Shown: in pieces, positions 1 to 6,479 of the stretch
Numbering within the stretch: the stretch's first letter is position 1
Layout: each line of letters opens with the position of its first letter
NCBI GenBank assembly: GCA_009936885.1
Contig: JAACDT010000044.1
Coordinates: 1 to 6,479 of the forward strand
Direction of reading: 5' to 3'
Origin: Alphaproteobacteria bacterium
GTDB lineage: Bacteria; Pseudomonadota; Alphaproteobacteria; Puniceispirillales; Puniceispirillaceae
DNA length: 6,479 bases
Made by a program: the position numbers and the translations under genes
The notes under the pieces: model-generated
Databases searched by the model: none
The model's input: only the letters and a program-made list of their open reading frames with translations
What the model was told of the DNA's origin: nothing

Positions 1-512
1 ACCGGGAAGCTTGGATATGGGAATTTGTTGCCTTAAGAGATGCTCGCACAGTGCTTAATGGCTCTCCTTTTTCTAAACATCTTTCGGCAAAGTTGGAGAT
101 TCTGCGAACGCAAAGCTTTAAACCTGCAGAATTATCATCTGCCTTTGCTGCAATCCAAGATAGAAGAAAAGGAGAAACTTACAATTTTTGGAATTTAAAA
201 CAACGCCATGGCGGATTACTTGATTGCTCAATAGCACTTTATATAATCAGAAATTTGGATAAAGAATATCCTGCCATATCTAACAGGCTAAACCAAATTC
301 AATCTCGACTAGAACAGCTTATTCAACAACTCTCAACACGGCTAATTTCTTATAATAGTAGCACACTTCCAGAACAGCTCATTTATTTTATTGCCATCCA
401 ATTAGGATATGATTCAGATACATTATTAAAGGCACAAATTGACAATGATACGAACCAAATTAGCAAAATTCTTACAATCTTATTACACTCTAAATCTGAA
501 AAATATTCTTAA
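1..512 (+). CDS. glnE: Glutamine synthetase adenylyltransferase/deadenylylase, C-terminal part (5' end outside window)
   Basis: This is the 3' end of a bifunctional enzyme that adds AMP to, and removes it from, glutamine synthetase, setting its activity according to PII and glutamine status in the cytoplasm. The frame is open from base 3 to the left edge, so a GTG at 51 is internal and not the start. The first residues read REAWIWEFVALRDAR, the hallmark stretch of the C-terminal adenylyltransferase domain. A second hallmark follows at bases 210-224 (GGLLD, family form GGLxDxEF). The rest is helical, as in the C-terminal helical domain of the family, and the TAA at 510-512 is near the usual family end. 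Oddly, the Glu two residues after the motif Asp is Ser here (LLDCS). Full enzymes are about 900-1000 residues, so most of the gene is missing from view. Identification rests on motif recognition in about 169 residues. Confidence 0.88.
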   Translation, partial: REAWIWEFVALRDARTVLNGSPFSKHLSAKLEILRTQSFKPAELSSAFAAIQDRRKGETYNFWNLKQRHGGLLDCSIALYIIRNLDKEYPAISNRLNQIQSRLEQLIQQLSTRLISYNSSTLPEQLIYFIAIQLGYDSDTLLKAQIDNDTNQISKILTILLHSKSEKYS

Positions 513-728
513 AATATTCAGCTTTAGAAGCAAAGTCAGCACGTCGCGTTAGAGGCATTACGTTTGATATCTGATAAACGACAGATTGATGACGCAAATA
601 AGAGAGTATGTCGCTGCAAAGAATTGTACCGGTTATTTCCGTTCAAAAGAGCGATAAAATATTGTGCCGAATTCAAGCGTTTTTTTACTTACATCATTAA
701 GTCTATCTAAGACTTGGAAGAAAAATTG
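513..728. other. Intergenic region between glnE and the MFS gene, no gene recognised
   Basis: About 215 bases with no convincing gene, tRNA or structured RNA. There is no clear GC-rich terminator behind glnE; only AT-rich repeats occur near 502-517. A T-run (680-686) follows AAGCG but has no good hairpin before it. Any promoter for the MFS gene should lie here; I saw only weak -35/-10 candidates and do not call one. A short hairpin, AAGTCT / AGACTT with a 5-base loop (699-715), sits directly before the ribosome binding site of the next gene. Confidence 0.5.
716..720 (+). promoter_or_regulatory. Ribosome binding site deciding the MFS start
   Basis: GGAAG lies 8 bases before the ATG at 729, a normal Shine-Dalgarno spacing. 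The longer reading frame could begin at TTG 714, but that codon overlaps this site and has no purine-rich sequence of its own at a useful distance. The ATG at 729 is therefore preferred; it also gives a protein that begins just before the first membrane helix, as usual in this family. Confidence 0.6.
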
Positions 729-2021
729 ATGATACGTTCTCTCATATCAACTTGGCCCTTATTTTTCGGTCTTGCATTAATTATGATCGGAAACGGTATT
801 CAGCTTATTCTTATTGGTCTTCGCGCATCTGCTGCTGGCTATAGTAATTTGCTAACTGGCATAATGATGGCAGGGTATTTTATGGGGATATTTATCGGGT
901 CTATTATTGTTCCAAGAACTTTGTCGGAGGTAGGCCATGTAAGAACCTTTGGCGCACTTGCTGCGATTGCATCTGCAAGCGTGTTACTACATGTACTTCT
1001 TGAAAACCCACTTGCTTGGTCTGTATTGAGATTTATCACAGGCTTTTGTTATGCTGGAATGTATATTGTAGTGGAAAGCTGGTTAAACGAAAAAGCAACG
1101 AATGAGACAAGAGGTCAGATATTATCAATTTATATGATAATAACAATGGCTGGCCTTGGTGCGGGTCAATTAATTAGCGGCGTTGATGACGGCATCTCTA
1201 TAGATCTCTTTCTGATTGCATCGGTATTGGTATCTTTAGCTGTTGTACCTGTTTTGATAACTGCTGCAAAGGCGCCCGAATTTGAAGCGCCCGAATTGGT
1301 ATCTCTTAGAAGATTGATCCAGATTTCGCCCTTGGCTCTAATTGGATTATTCATGCATGGAATTGTTATAGCAATGCTGTTTGGTGTAGGGGCTATCTAT
1401 GCAAAAAGTATTGGTCTGTCTACCTCTCAGACATCTCTGTTTATGGCAAGCGCAACTGTTGGAATTTTATGTCTTCAATACCCTATCGGCCGGATTTCAG
1501 ACAGGTTTGACAGACGTGTTGTTATTCTTGGGATCAGCATAATCGCAGGCATCTTTGCCTTTTGGCTTAGTATTTTAGGAGATAGCGAGTTTTTCCTAAT
1601 TCTATCCTTAATGACACTATTTGGGGGTACGTCCCTTACCCTTTATTCGCTTTTTATCGCCCACGCTAATGACTATCAATCACCATCGCAAATGGTTAGC
1701 ACTTCATCTTCTCTGGTTATGGTAAATGGGATTGGCGCTGTAATTGGCGCTCCATTGGTGGCGGCCTCGATGGATATATTTGGTAATTGGGCTTATTTTA
1801 GTTTAATAGGATTTATTCATTTAGGATTGGCTATATTCGTTGGATATAGAATGACAGTCCGCCCAGCAATTCCTGCCGAAGCACAAGGCCCTCTTGTCTT
1901 GCTACCAGACACATCAACTGCAACTGCGGTATCGCTAAATCCTGAGACAGAATGGATTGATAATAGCCTAGATGCTCTGGCAGAAGCAGACCCGCTAGAA
2001 GATAACCCCTATTTTCCATAA
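729..2021 (+). CDS. MFS transporter, YcaD-like family
   Basis: An inner-membrane secondary transporter of the major facilitator superfamily, 430 residues from the chosen ATG. Hydrophobic segments cover residues ~8-380, fitting 12 membrane helices in two halves. The N-terminal half has the family-typical stretch VESWLNEKATNETRG (115-129) after helix 4, and the C-terminal half has a motif-A-like loop, YPIGRISDRFDRR (251-263). A soluble, acidic and proline-containing tail (~380-430) probably faces the cytoplasm. Such tails occur in alphaproteobacterial members of this group, so I do not regard it as a fusion. The resemblance to YcaD and related uncharacterised permeases is from pattern recognition; the substrate is unknown and nothing nearby indicates it. 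The gene is transcribed away from glnE and meets the DUF1489 gene tail-to-tail 42 bases later. An alternative TTG start at 714 would add five residues. Confidence 0.85.
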   Translation: MIRSLISTWPLFFGLALIMIGNGIQLILIGLRASAAGYSNLLTGIMMAGYFMGIFIGSIIVPRTLSEVGHVRTFGALAAIASASVLLHVLLENPLAWSVLRFITGFCYAGMYIVVESWLNEKATNETRGQILSIYMIITMAGLGAGQLISGVDDGISIDLFLIASVLVSLAVVPVLITAAKAPEFEAPELVSLRRLIQISPLALIGLFMHGIVIAMLFGVGAIYAKSIGLSTSQTSLFMASATVGILCLQYPIGRISDRFDRRVVILGISIIAGIFAFWLSILGDSEFFLILSLMTLFGGTSLTLYSLFIAHANDYQSPSQMVSTSSSLVMVNGIGAVIGAPLVAASMDIFGNWAYFSLIGFIHLGLAIFVGYRMTVRPAIPAEAQGPLVLLPDTSTATAVSLNPETEWIDNSLDALAEADPLEDNPYFP

Positions 2022-2033
2022 GACATAAGTTAG

Positions 2034-2064
2034 AGATAATAACGCAGTGATGCCTGCTTTATCT
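2034..2064. terminator. Possible weak bidirectional terminator between convergent genes
   Basis: The 42-base gap between two convergent genes holds an imperfect inverted repeat: AGATAA (2034-2039) with TTATCT (2059-2064), and inside it GCAG (2044-2047) with CTGC (2054-2057) around a 6-base loop. The arms are interrupted by unequal bulges. A real T-run is missing on the + strand; on the minus strand only short T stretches follow. The location suits a shared terminator, but the stem is weak. Confidence 0.3.
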
Positions 2065-2483
2065 TACAAAAGTCCAAGCTCTCTGAGCTCTTTGGCAAGC
2101 GAGATAGGCAAGGGTGTCTCATCTGTATCATCGATTGGCATATCAGCTGGCACATCCGTTTCCTCTAAATATCGCCATCCCTGAAAAATTCTGACTTTTC
2201 TGGGCCAGACTGGAATTAATCCAGGAGCTAATACAATGCCACATCTTGGTTTGCCATCTGGCTGGGATATCTCGACGAACTCTGTTATAAGCTGGCGTGC
2301 TACCATCTGGCCTTTGATAATCCAATATAAACTACCACCATCAAGCAGCTCATCTTTTCTTCTTGGCCAGTTTCTTGTGGGATGAAGCAACGTTCTGCCA
2401 GCGTCTAAAACCTGTTTTTGTCTGATAATAAGAGAATCTAACGTTTCGGAGCCTACAGATAATTTTTTAAGATGAACGGTCAT
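2064..2483 (-). CDS. DUF1489 family conserved protein
   Basis: A 139-residue soluble protein of unknown function in the DUF1489 family, known from Alphaproteobacteria. The N-terminus MTVHLKKLSVG matches the family start, supporting the ATG at 2483. The strongest block, residues 37-58, has RNWPRRKDELLDGG followed by SLYWIIKG; a second, FQGWRYL, is at 100-106, and the C-terminus ends in the typical leucine-rich ELRELGLL. Length is normal for the family. There is no signal peptide or membrane segment, so it should be cytoplasmic. The gene begins 40 bases after the mgtE stop on the same strand and has no clear Shine-Dalgarno sequence, so it probably depends on read-through from mgtE. A role cannot be assigned from sequence; the many conserved aromatic and basic residues could suggest nucleic-acid or nucleotide contact, but that is speculation. 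Confidence 0.87.
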   Translation of the reverse strand: MTVHLKKLSVGSETLDSLIIRQKQVLDAGRTLLHPTRNWPRRKDELLDGGSLYWIIKGQMVARQLITEFVEISQPDGKPRCGIVLAPGLIPVWPRKVRIFQGWRYLEETDVPADMPIDDTDETPLPISLAKELRELGLL

Positions 2484-2523
2484 GTTTAGCTATCGTTTTT
2501 ACAATATTGTGAATGTGTTTGTG

Positions 2524-3894
2524 CTAGATTAGGAACCAGGCTGCAAGCCCTAAAAAGACAAAGAAACCAACAATGTCTGTAAGGGTTGTTAAAAATACAG
2601 TTGAGGAAATGGCAGGGTCTATCCCGATTCTATGTAATCCGTAGGGTATTAAAACCCCTGATAAAGCAGCAACCGAAAGATTAATAATCATGGCAACAGC
2701 AATAACAGCCGCAATATAGATATCTGCAAACCAAATTATAACGATAATTGCCGATAATGCAGCGAAAATAATACCGTTTAAAAATCCAACAGCCACCTCT
2801 TTTAATGCAAATGGCCAGATAAGCTTTGGCGTTAATCCGTTAAGTGCAATCGCTCTAACAACAACTGTAACAGTTTGCGTTCCAGCATTTCCGCCCATAG
2901 AGGCAACAATGGGCATTAATATCGCCAAAGCTATTAGCTGATTGAGGGTAGAATCAAAAATACCAATTACCATTGATGCGATAATGGCCGTTCCAAGATT
3001 TGCAAGTAGCCAGCGTGAGCGGCCTTTAAACATTTGCACAATAGATAATCGCAAGCTTGAATCCGAAACACCTGCAAGCGCCATCAAATCTTCTTCTGCC
3101 TCTTCATCAATAATATGAACCACATCATCAATCGTTATAATTCCAAGAAGCATTCCATCTTCATCCACCACGCAAGCTGATACCATCGCATATCTTCTAA
3201 ACAAATTTGCAACATCCTCCTGATCAATCATCGCAGGGATAAGATGCATATCTATTTCCATCATTTCTGAGATTTTTTTATTCAAATCAGCACGGATTAA
3301 CTTATCAAACCTAACCTCACCAATTGGATGGTAATTGGGATCTGTAATAATAACGCTATAGAAATCCTCCTTATCAAAAGAGAGTGAGCGCACATAATCA
3401 ATCGTTTGACGAACATCCCAGAAAGGCGGAACCGCGATTTTCTCGCGCTGCATCATTCTGCCTGCAGTCTCATCAGGGTATGAGAGTGCCTGTTTAACCT
3501 CCACCCTGTTTTCCAGTGGCATTGCCTCAAGCACATGCTCTAGGTCATCTGGCTTTAACTCAGCCGCAATATGAGCCATATCATCAGAATCAAGTGACGG
3601 TAGCAACCGCGCATAAATATCAGATCCTAATACATCGAAGGCTTGCTGACGGACTTCATCATCCAAGAATGTGATTGCCTCCGGGTCTAGTTTTTCCCCG
3701 ACCAATCTCAAAAGCTCTTCACATTGACTATGAGATGTCCGATTTAGTATCTGCGCCTGATCAGATGGATGCATCGGCATGATAAGAGACGTTATCTTGG
3801 GCGTATTTTGCTCCTTTAACGCCGCAAGAATAGCATCCTCAACCTTTGGCGTTAAACCAAAGTCAGAAACAAGTTTTTGAGCTTCATCAGGCAT
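2524..3894 (-). CDS. mgtE: Magnesium transporter MgtE
   Basis: A 456-residue inner-membrane Mg2+ channel/transporter whose cytoplasmic part senses Mg2+ and closes the pore when the ion is plentiful. Domains in order: a helical MgtE N domain (~15-130); the transition motif SYPDETAGRMM (138-148); two CBS domains (~145-205 and ~208-265), the second ending GIITIDDVV; an acidic connecting (plug) helix (~262-290); and five membrane helices (~295-456). In the pore region the signature GNAGTQT is at 335-341. The last helix carries DPAISSTVFLTTLTD, with Asp440 matching the Mg2+-selecting Asp432 of Thermus thermophilus MgtE. Length and all key elements are normal, so it should be functional. The ATG at 3894 is preceded at 9 bases by AAAGAG (complement of 3904-3909), a usable ribosome binding site. 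It follows ltaE by 39 bases and precedes the DUF1489 gene by 40 bases, implying cotranscription. Confidence 0.96.
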   Translation of the reverse strand: MPDEAQKLVSDFGLTPKVEDAILAALKEQNTPKITSLIMPMHPSDQAQILNRTSHSQCEELLRLVGEKLDPEAITFLDDEVRQQAFDVLGSDIYARLLPSLDSDDMAHIAAELKPDDLEHVLEAMPLENRVEVKQALSYPDETAGRMMQREKIAVPPFWDVRQTIDYVRSLSFDKEDFYSVIITDPNYHPIGEVRFDKLIRADLNKKISEMMEIDMHLIPAMIDQEDVANLFRRYAMVSACVVDEDGMLLGIITIDDVVHIIDEEAEEDLMALAGVSDSSLRLSIVQMFKGRSRWLLANLGTAIIASMVIGIFDSTLNQLIALAILMPIVASMGGNAGTQTVTVVVRAIALNGLTPKLIWPFALKEVAVGFLNGIIFAALSAIIVIIWFADIYIAAVIAVAMIINLSVAALSGVLIPYGLHRIGIDPAISSTVFLTTLTDIVGFFVFLGLAAWFLI

Positions 3895-3933
3895 TAAATT
3901 TTTCTCTTTAAACTCTATAAACTATAGTAGAAT

Positions 3934-4983
3934 TTACCCATCAAAGATGTTGCTGCAATCAATAAGCCGATTAATATCTTCATCATCAATATTTAGATGG
4001 GTAACAAAACGAAATCTGAACCAAATTTTACCTTCAATGATCACAGCTTCAGCAGAATTAACTTTTATATGATTACTAGCCAAATGAGCATGCATAGATT
4101 CAGCTTTATCTGGCTCTATATCCGCATAGACAATATTTGTGTGGGTAAGATTATGACGCACATGGAACACAGAATTCTGAGATAGTTTTTGCGCCAGAAC
4201 AGACGCATTGTGATGGTCTGTATTTAGCCTGTTTAAATTATGTTCAAGTGCATATAAACCAGCAGCTGCTAAAATCCCAGACTGGCGCATCCCCCCGCCA
4301 AGCTGTTTTCGCTGACGACGCGCCCTTTCAATAAAATCAGGTCCCCCAACTAGCACTGAGCCAACAGGTGCGCCTAATCCTTTTGATAAACAGAACGAAA
4401 CTGTGTCGAACAACCTACCGTAAGATGCAAAACTATTTCCTGTTTTTATCACCGCATTCGCAAGTCTAGCTCCGTCCAAATGAGTTGATATATTTGCTTT
4501 GCGCGCTATGTACGTTAGAATGTCCAGTTTTTCAACTGGTTGCACCATGCCGCAATAGGTGTTTTCCAGAGATAATAATTTGGTAGACGGCTCATGTCCG
4601 CTACCTTTCTTTATGGATACACTCAACTCATCCTGATTTATCTCGCCAGTTTCATTGGTGGTTAGCGGATTAACAATAACGCCGCCAAGCGCACTTGCAC
4701 CGCCTCCTTCCCATGCATGTATATGATAACCTTTGCCTGTAATTATTTCTTCGCCTCGTTGACAATGGGTTAAAATTGCAATCAGATTTGACTGAGTACC
4801 AGATGGAAGAAAAAGAGCCGCAGGCTTTTCAAACAGATCAGCTACTTTTTCTTCTAATCTTTTGACCGTTGGGTCATCTCTGTAATCATCATCTCCAACA
4901 TCTGCCTCACTCATTACCTGACGCATCTCTGCTGAAGGGGTAGTTACGGTATCGCTTCGAAAATCTGAAAACTGATTTTGCAT
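3934..4983 (-). CDS. ltaE: Low-specificity L-threonine aldolase
   Basis: A cytoplasmic PLP enzyme of fold type I, 349 residues, that cleaves L-threonine and L-allo-threonine (and related beta-hydroxy amino acids) to glycine and an aldehyde. It aligns by eye with E. coli LtaE over its length. Visible features: FRSDTVTTPS near the N-terminus; SGTQSN (61-66), which holds the PLP phosphate; His87, matching E. coli His83 that stacks on the cofactor; HLDGAR (168-173), with Asp170 contacting the pyridine nitrogen; CLSKGLGAPVGS (198-209), with Lys201 as the Schiff-base lysine; GGGMRQSGILAAAGLYALE (229-247); and a C-terminal RFVTHL matching the carboxylate-binding Arg region. It leads a probable operon with mgtE and the DUF1489 gene. 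An AGGAG lies 13 bases before the ATG, rather far, and next to an inverted repeat in the leader. Strict L- or L-allo-threonine preference cannot be read from sequence. Confidence 0.95.
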   Translation of the reverse strand: MQNQFSDFRSDTVTTPSAEMRQVMSEADVGDDDYRDDPTVKRLEEKVADLFEKPAALFLPSGTQSNLIAILTHCQRGEEIITGKGYHIHAWEGGGASALGGVIVNPLTTNETGEINQDELSVSIKKGSGHEPSTKLLSLENTYCGMVQPVEKLDILTYIARKANISTHLDGARLANAVIKTGNSFASYGRLFDTVSFCLSKGLGAPVGSVLVGGPDFIERARRQRKQLGGGMRQSGILAAAGLYALEHNLNRLNTDHHNASVLAQKLSQNSVFHVRHNLTHTNIVYADIEPDKAESMHAHLASNHIKVNSAEAVIIEGKIWFRFRFVTHLNIDDEDINRLIDCSNIFDG

Positions 4984-4996
4984 TAGAAAAGTCTAT

Positions 4997-5001
4997 CTCC
5001 T
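4997..5001 (-). promoter_or_regulatory. Shine-Dalgarno sequence of ltaE
   Basis: On the minus strand this reads AGGAG, a strong anti-SD match, but 13 bases separate it from the ATG at 4983, longer than the usual 5-9. No better purine-rich site lies closer, and no other start codon near the N-terminus would preserve the conserved FRSDTVT segment with better spacing. Confidence 0.5.
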
Positions 5002-5002
5002 A

Positions 5003-5061
5003 TTAGGGTGGTTAGTGTGGGCATGATGGCTGCTAATATATAATACCCTAACTAGCCCTAA
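5003..5061 (-). promoter_or_regulatory. Imperfect inverted repeat in the ltaE leader
   Basis: On the minus strand TTAGGG (complement of 5056-5061) can pair with CCCTAA (complement of 5003-5008), then after a small internal loop GTTAG (5048-5052) with CTAAC (5011-5015). This gives an 11-bp interrupted stem around a loop of about 32 bases. The 3' arm ends directly before the TAGGAG of the ribosome binding site. The same stretch holds TATTAT, which could instead be a -10 element with a poor -35. It could be a leader hairpin or an operator; the sequence does not decide. It does not match a riboswitch I recognise. Confidence 0.3.
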
Positions 5062-5138
5062 TTTTTCCAGAAAATAAGAAACATGATAGCTGTATCAAAA
5101 GGCATTTGTTCTCTAAAACAGGAAATATTAAGCTGATC

Positions 5139-5172
5139 AAAAAATGGCCCTTCCTAATTGGAAGAGCCATTT
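5139..5172 (-). terminator. Intrinsic terminator of amtB
   Basis: Read on the minus strand, a strong hairpin begins 26 bases after the amtB stop. The outer stem is AAATGGC/GCCATTT (5142-5148 with 5166-5172), followed by one A/C mismatch, an inner stem CTTCC/GGAAG (5150-5154 with 5160-5164) and a 5-base loop. A run of six T on the minus strand (5139-5144) overlaps the end of the stem and follows it. This is a textbook Rho-independent terminator. It separates amtB from ltaE, so ltaE needs its own promoter within roughly 5010-5135. Confidence 0.9.
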
Positions 5173-5198
5173 ATATCGTCTGTTAAGATAGTGTAAAG

Positions 5199-6479
5199 TT
5201 ACTTAGAGAATTCAGGGTAGGCCTCTAAACCGCACTCTGCCTTATCCAAACCATCCATTTCAGCTTGCTCGTCTGCGCGAACACCCATCACCATCTTAAT
5301 AGCGTACCATGCGATTGATGAGGTTACTATAACAAATGCACCCACACAGATAACGCCAAGGAATTGTGCACCTAGATTTGCATCTGAGTTTGAGAGAACA
5401 ACTGCTAATGTACCCCAGATACCAGCAACCAGGTGAACTGGAATGGCACCAACGACATCATCAATTTTCAAACGGTCAAGTAATGGCACTGTTAGAATAA
5501 CAAGCAAACTTCCGATACCACCAATAAAGATTGCTAGGAGCGGTGTTGGCGCTAGTGGTTCTGCTGTGATAGCCACAAGTCCGCCAAGCGCGCCATTTAA
5601 CGCCATGGTTAAATCAACTTTACCGTATAGAATACTTGTTCCTATAATCGCAACGACCACACCTGCAGCTGCTGCAAGGTTTGTATTTATATAGATGTTA
5701 CTGATTGCGTCTACATCCGCAGCCGAGCCCATTGCGAGCTGTGAGCCACCGTTAAATCCGAACCAGCCAAACCAAAGCATGAATGTTCCAATTGTGGCAA
5801 GAGGCAGGTTAGAGCCAGGCATTGGTTTTACAGAACCGTCATCTGCATATTTGCCTGAACGCGCTCCGATAATGATAGCGCCTGTTAATGCAGCCCAACC
5901 GCCAACAGAGTGCACGATAGTAGAACCAGCAAAGTCAAGGAAACCAGCTTCTGATAGATAACCACCACCCCATGACCAACTTCCTTGAATCGGATATATG
6001 AGCGCCGTTAGAATAACAACAAAAATGAGAAATGATGTTAATTTCACACGTTCAGCAACAGCGCCAGATACTATTGAGGCAGCAGTTGCGACAAATACCA
6101 TTTGGAAGAACCAGTCAGAACCAGATGAATACCCATCATCGACGGATGGCTCTGATGGGTTCCACAGGGCAAATGTTCCCATATAGCTACCCACATCCAT
6201 ATACATCACATTATAACCAACAAGTGCATACATTAGGCCTGCAATAGAATATAGCGCGATATTTTTAGTGGACTGAACAGTCGCATTTTTAGAGCGGACA
6301 AGGCCAGCTTCCAGCATACAGAACCCAGCGGCCATTAATGCTACCATAAAGCCATGGATAAGGAATGAAAAGCTGTTGAAAATATATGCAGTTTCCGCAT
6401 CAGGTGCTGCTATTGCAGCGGTTGGCAATGCAAAAGGAATTGCTAAAGCCCCCAAAATAATGGCTGACAATTTTTGCCA
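5199..6479 (-). CDS. amtB: Ammonium transporter (Amt family), start beyond window edge
   Basis: An inner-membrane ammonium channel, nearly complete (about 426 residues visible), forming trimers in the family and normally blocked by the PII protein GlnK when nitrogen is ample. A TTG at 6470 could start the frame, but it stays open to the edge (W-Q-K before it). The hydrophobic stretch up to AIAAPDAETAY looks like a signal peptide ending at Ala-X-Ala, so the true start is probably a few codons outside. Counting from that TTG: GFCMLEAGLVRSKN at 49-62; DFAGSTIVHSVGGWAAL (179-195), with Asp179 and His187 matching E. coli Asp160 and His168; and DVVGAIPVHLVAGIWGTLAV (338-357), with His346 matching His318. 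Both pore histidines are therefore present. The tail (~396-423) ends in the conserved GLDKAECGLEAYPEF, the part that contacts GlnK. The DVVGAIPVH type resembles cyanobacterial/plant AMT1 forms more than E. coli AmtB. A strong terminator follows. Confidence 0.95.
   Translation of the reverse strand, partial: WQKLSAIILGALAIPFALPTAAIAAPDAETAYIFNSFSFLIHGFMVALMAAGFCMLEAGLVRSKNATVQSTKNIALYSIAGLMYALVGYNVMYMDVGSYMGTFALWNPSEPSVDDGYSSGSDWFFQMVFVATAASIVSGAVAERVKLTSFLIFVVILTALIYPIQGSWSWGGGYLSEAGFLDFAGSTIVHSVGGWAALTGAIIIGARSGKYADDGSVKPMPGSNLPLATIGTFMLWFGWFGFNGGSQLAMGSAADVDAISNIYINTNLAAAAGVVVAIIGTSILYGKVDLTMALNGALGGLVAITAEPLAPTPLLAIFIGGIGSLLVILTVPLLDRLKIDDVVGAIPVHLVAGIWGTLAVVLSNSDANLGAQFLGVICVGAFVIVTSSIAWYAIKMVMGVRADEQAEMDGLDKAECGLEAYPEFSK

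Noticed and set aside
51..512. GTG at 51 as the start of a separate small gene of unknown function.
   Set aside because: The frame is open to the window edge, and the residues before it (REAWIWEFVALRDAR) are part of the GlnE C-terminal domain, so this is one truncated gene.
528..710. A 60-codon open frame on the + strand in the glnE-MFS gap, in the same frame as glnE, with an overlapping open frame on the minus strand (about 491-640).
   Set aside because: The + frame has no ATG and no ribosome binding site, resembles no family I know, and a stop-free run of this size is possible by chance. GlnE appears to end naturally at its own TAA, so a frame extension or broken gene is not supported. The minus-strand frame is equally unrecognisable.
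839..1354. Minus-strand open frames of about 62-66 codons within the MFS gene.
   Set aside because: They lie wholly inside a well-supported transporter gene and show no known motif or translation signal.
2148..2163. TGGCAC followed by TTTCC, resembling a sigma-54 -24/-12 promoter.
   Set aside because: The GC of the -12 element is missing, it points into the DUF1489 coding region on the opposite strand, and no gene starts downstream of it.
3915..3927. CTATA-AAC-TATAG inverted repeat between ltaE and mgtE as a terminator.
   Set aside because: A 5-bp stem of mostly A-T pairs with no adjoining T-run is too weak; the short spacing favours read-through.
5443..6247. Several open frames of 60-90 codons on the + strand opposite amtB.
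   Set aside because: They are antisense to a strongly conserved membrane protein, encode no recognisable domain, overlap one another and lack ribosome binding sites; they reflect the codon bias of amtB.
1..6479. Search for mobile elements, CRISPR repeats, tRNA/rRNA, toxin-antitoxin or defence genes.
   Set aside because: No spaced direct repeats, transposase or integrase motifs, tRNA cloverleaf or paired small genes were seen; every long frame has a housekeeping or transport identity or a known conserved family.

Overview
The window looks like an ordinary chromosomal segment of a low-GC, free-living alphaproteobacterium. The best lineage marker is a complete DUF1489-family protein, a family known almost only from Alphaproteobacteria. 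The GlnE, YcaD-like MFS and AmtB sequences also read as alphaproteobacterial. A marine group is plausible from the AT-rich composition and short intergenic gaps, but the sequence alone does not settle the genus.

Layout, left to right. (1) The window opens inside glnE (+ strand), the enzyme that adenylylates and deadenylylates glutamine synthetase; only its last ~169 residues are present. (2) A ~215-base gap without a recognisable gene follows. (3) A complete MFS transporter of the YcaD-like group lies on the + strand, ending tail-to-tail against the next block. (4) Three minus-strand genes follow one another with gaps of about 40 bases, in transcription order: ltaE (low-specificity L-threonine aldolase), mgtE (CBS-domain Mg2+ channel/transporter) and a DUF1489 protein. 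They are probably one operon. (5) A ~215-base spacer holds the ltaE leader, with an imperfect inverted repeat next to its Shine-Dalgarno sequence, and a strong intrinsic terminator for the gene to the right. (6) A minus-strand ammonium transporter gene (amtB) runs off the right edge; its true start lies outside the window.

Functionally, the two edge genes belong to nitrogen control. AmtB imports ammonium and is normally gated by a PII protein, and GlnE adjusts glutamine synthetase in response to PII and glutamine. No PII gene (glnK/glnB) is visible; a glnK upstream of amtB would lie beyond the right edge. The middle genes are housekeeping: amino-acid breakdown, magnesium uptake, an unassigned efflux-type transporter and an uncharacterised conserved protein. 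I see no phage, transposon, CRISPR, defence or biosynthetic-cluster signature and no rRNA or tRNA gene. The points worth a second look are small: a substituted acidic residue in the GlnE C-terminal catalytic motif, the ltaE leader structure, and the ltaE-mgtE-DUF1489 linkage.
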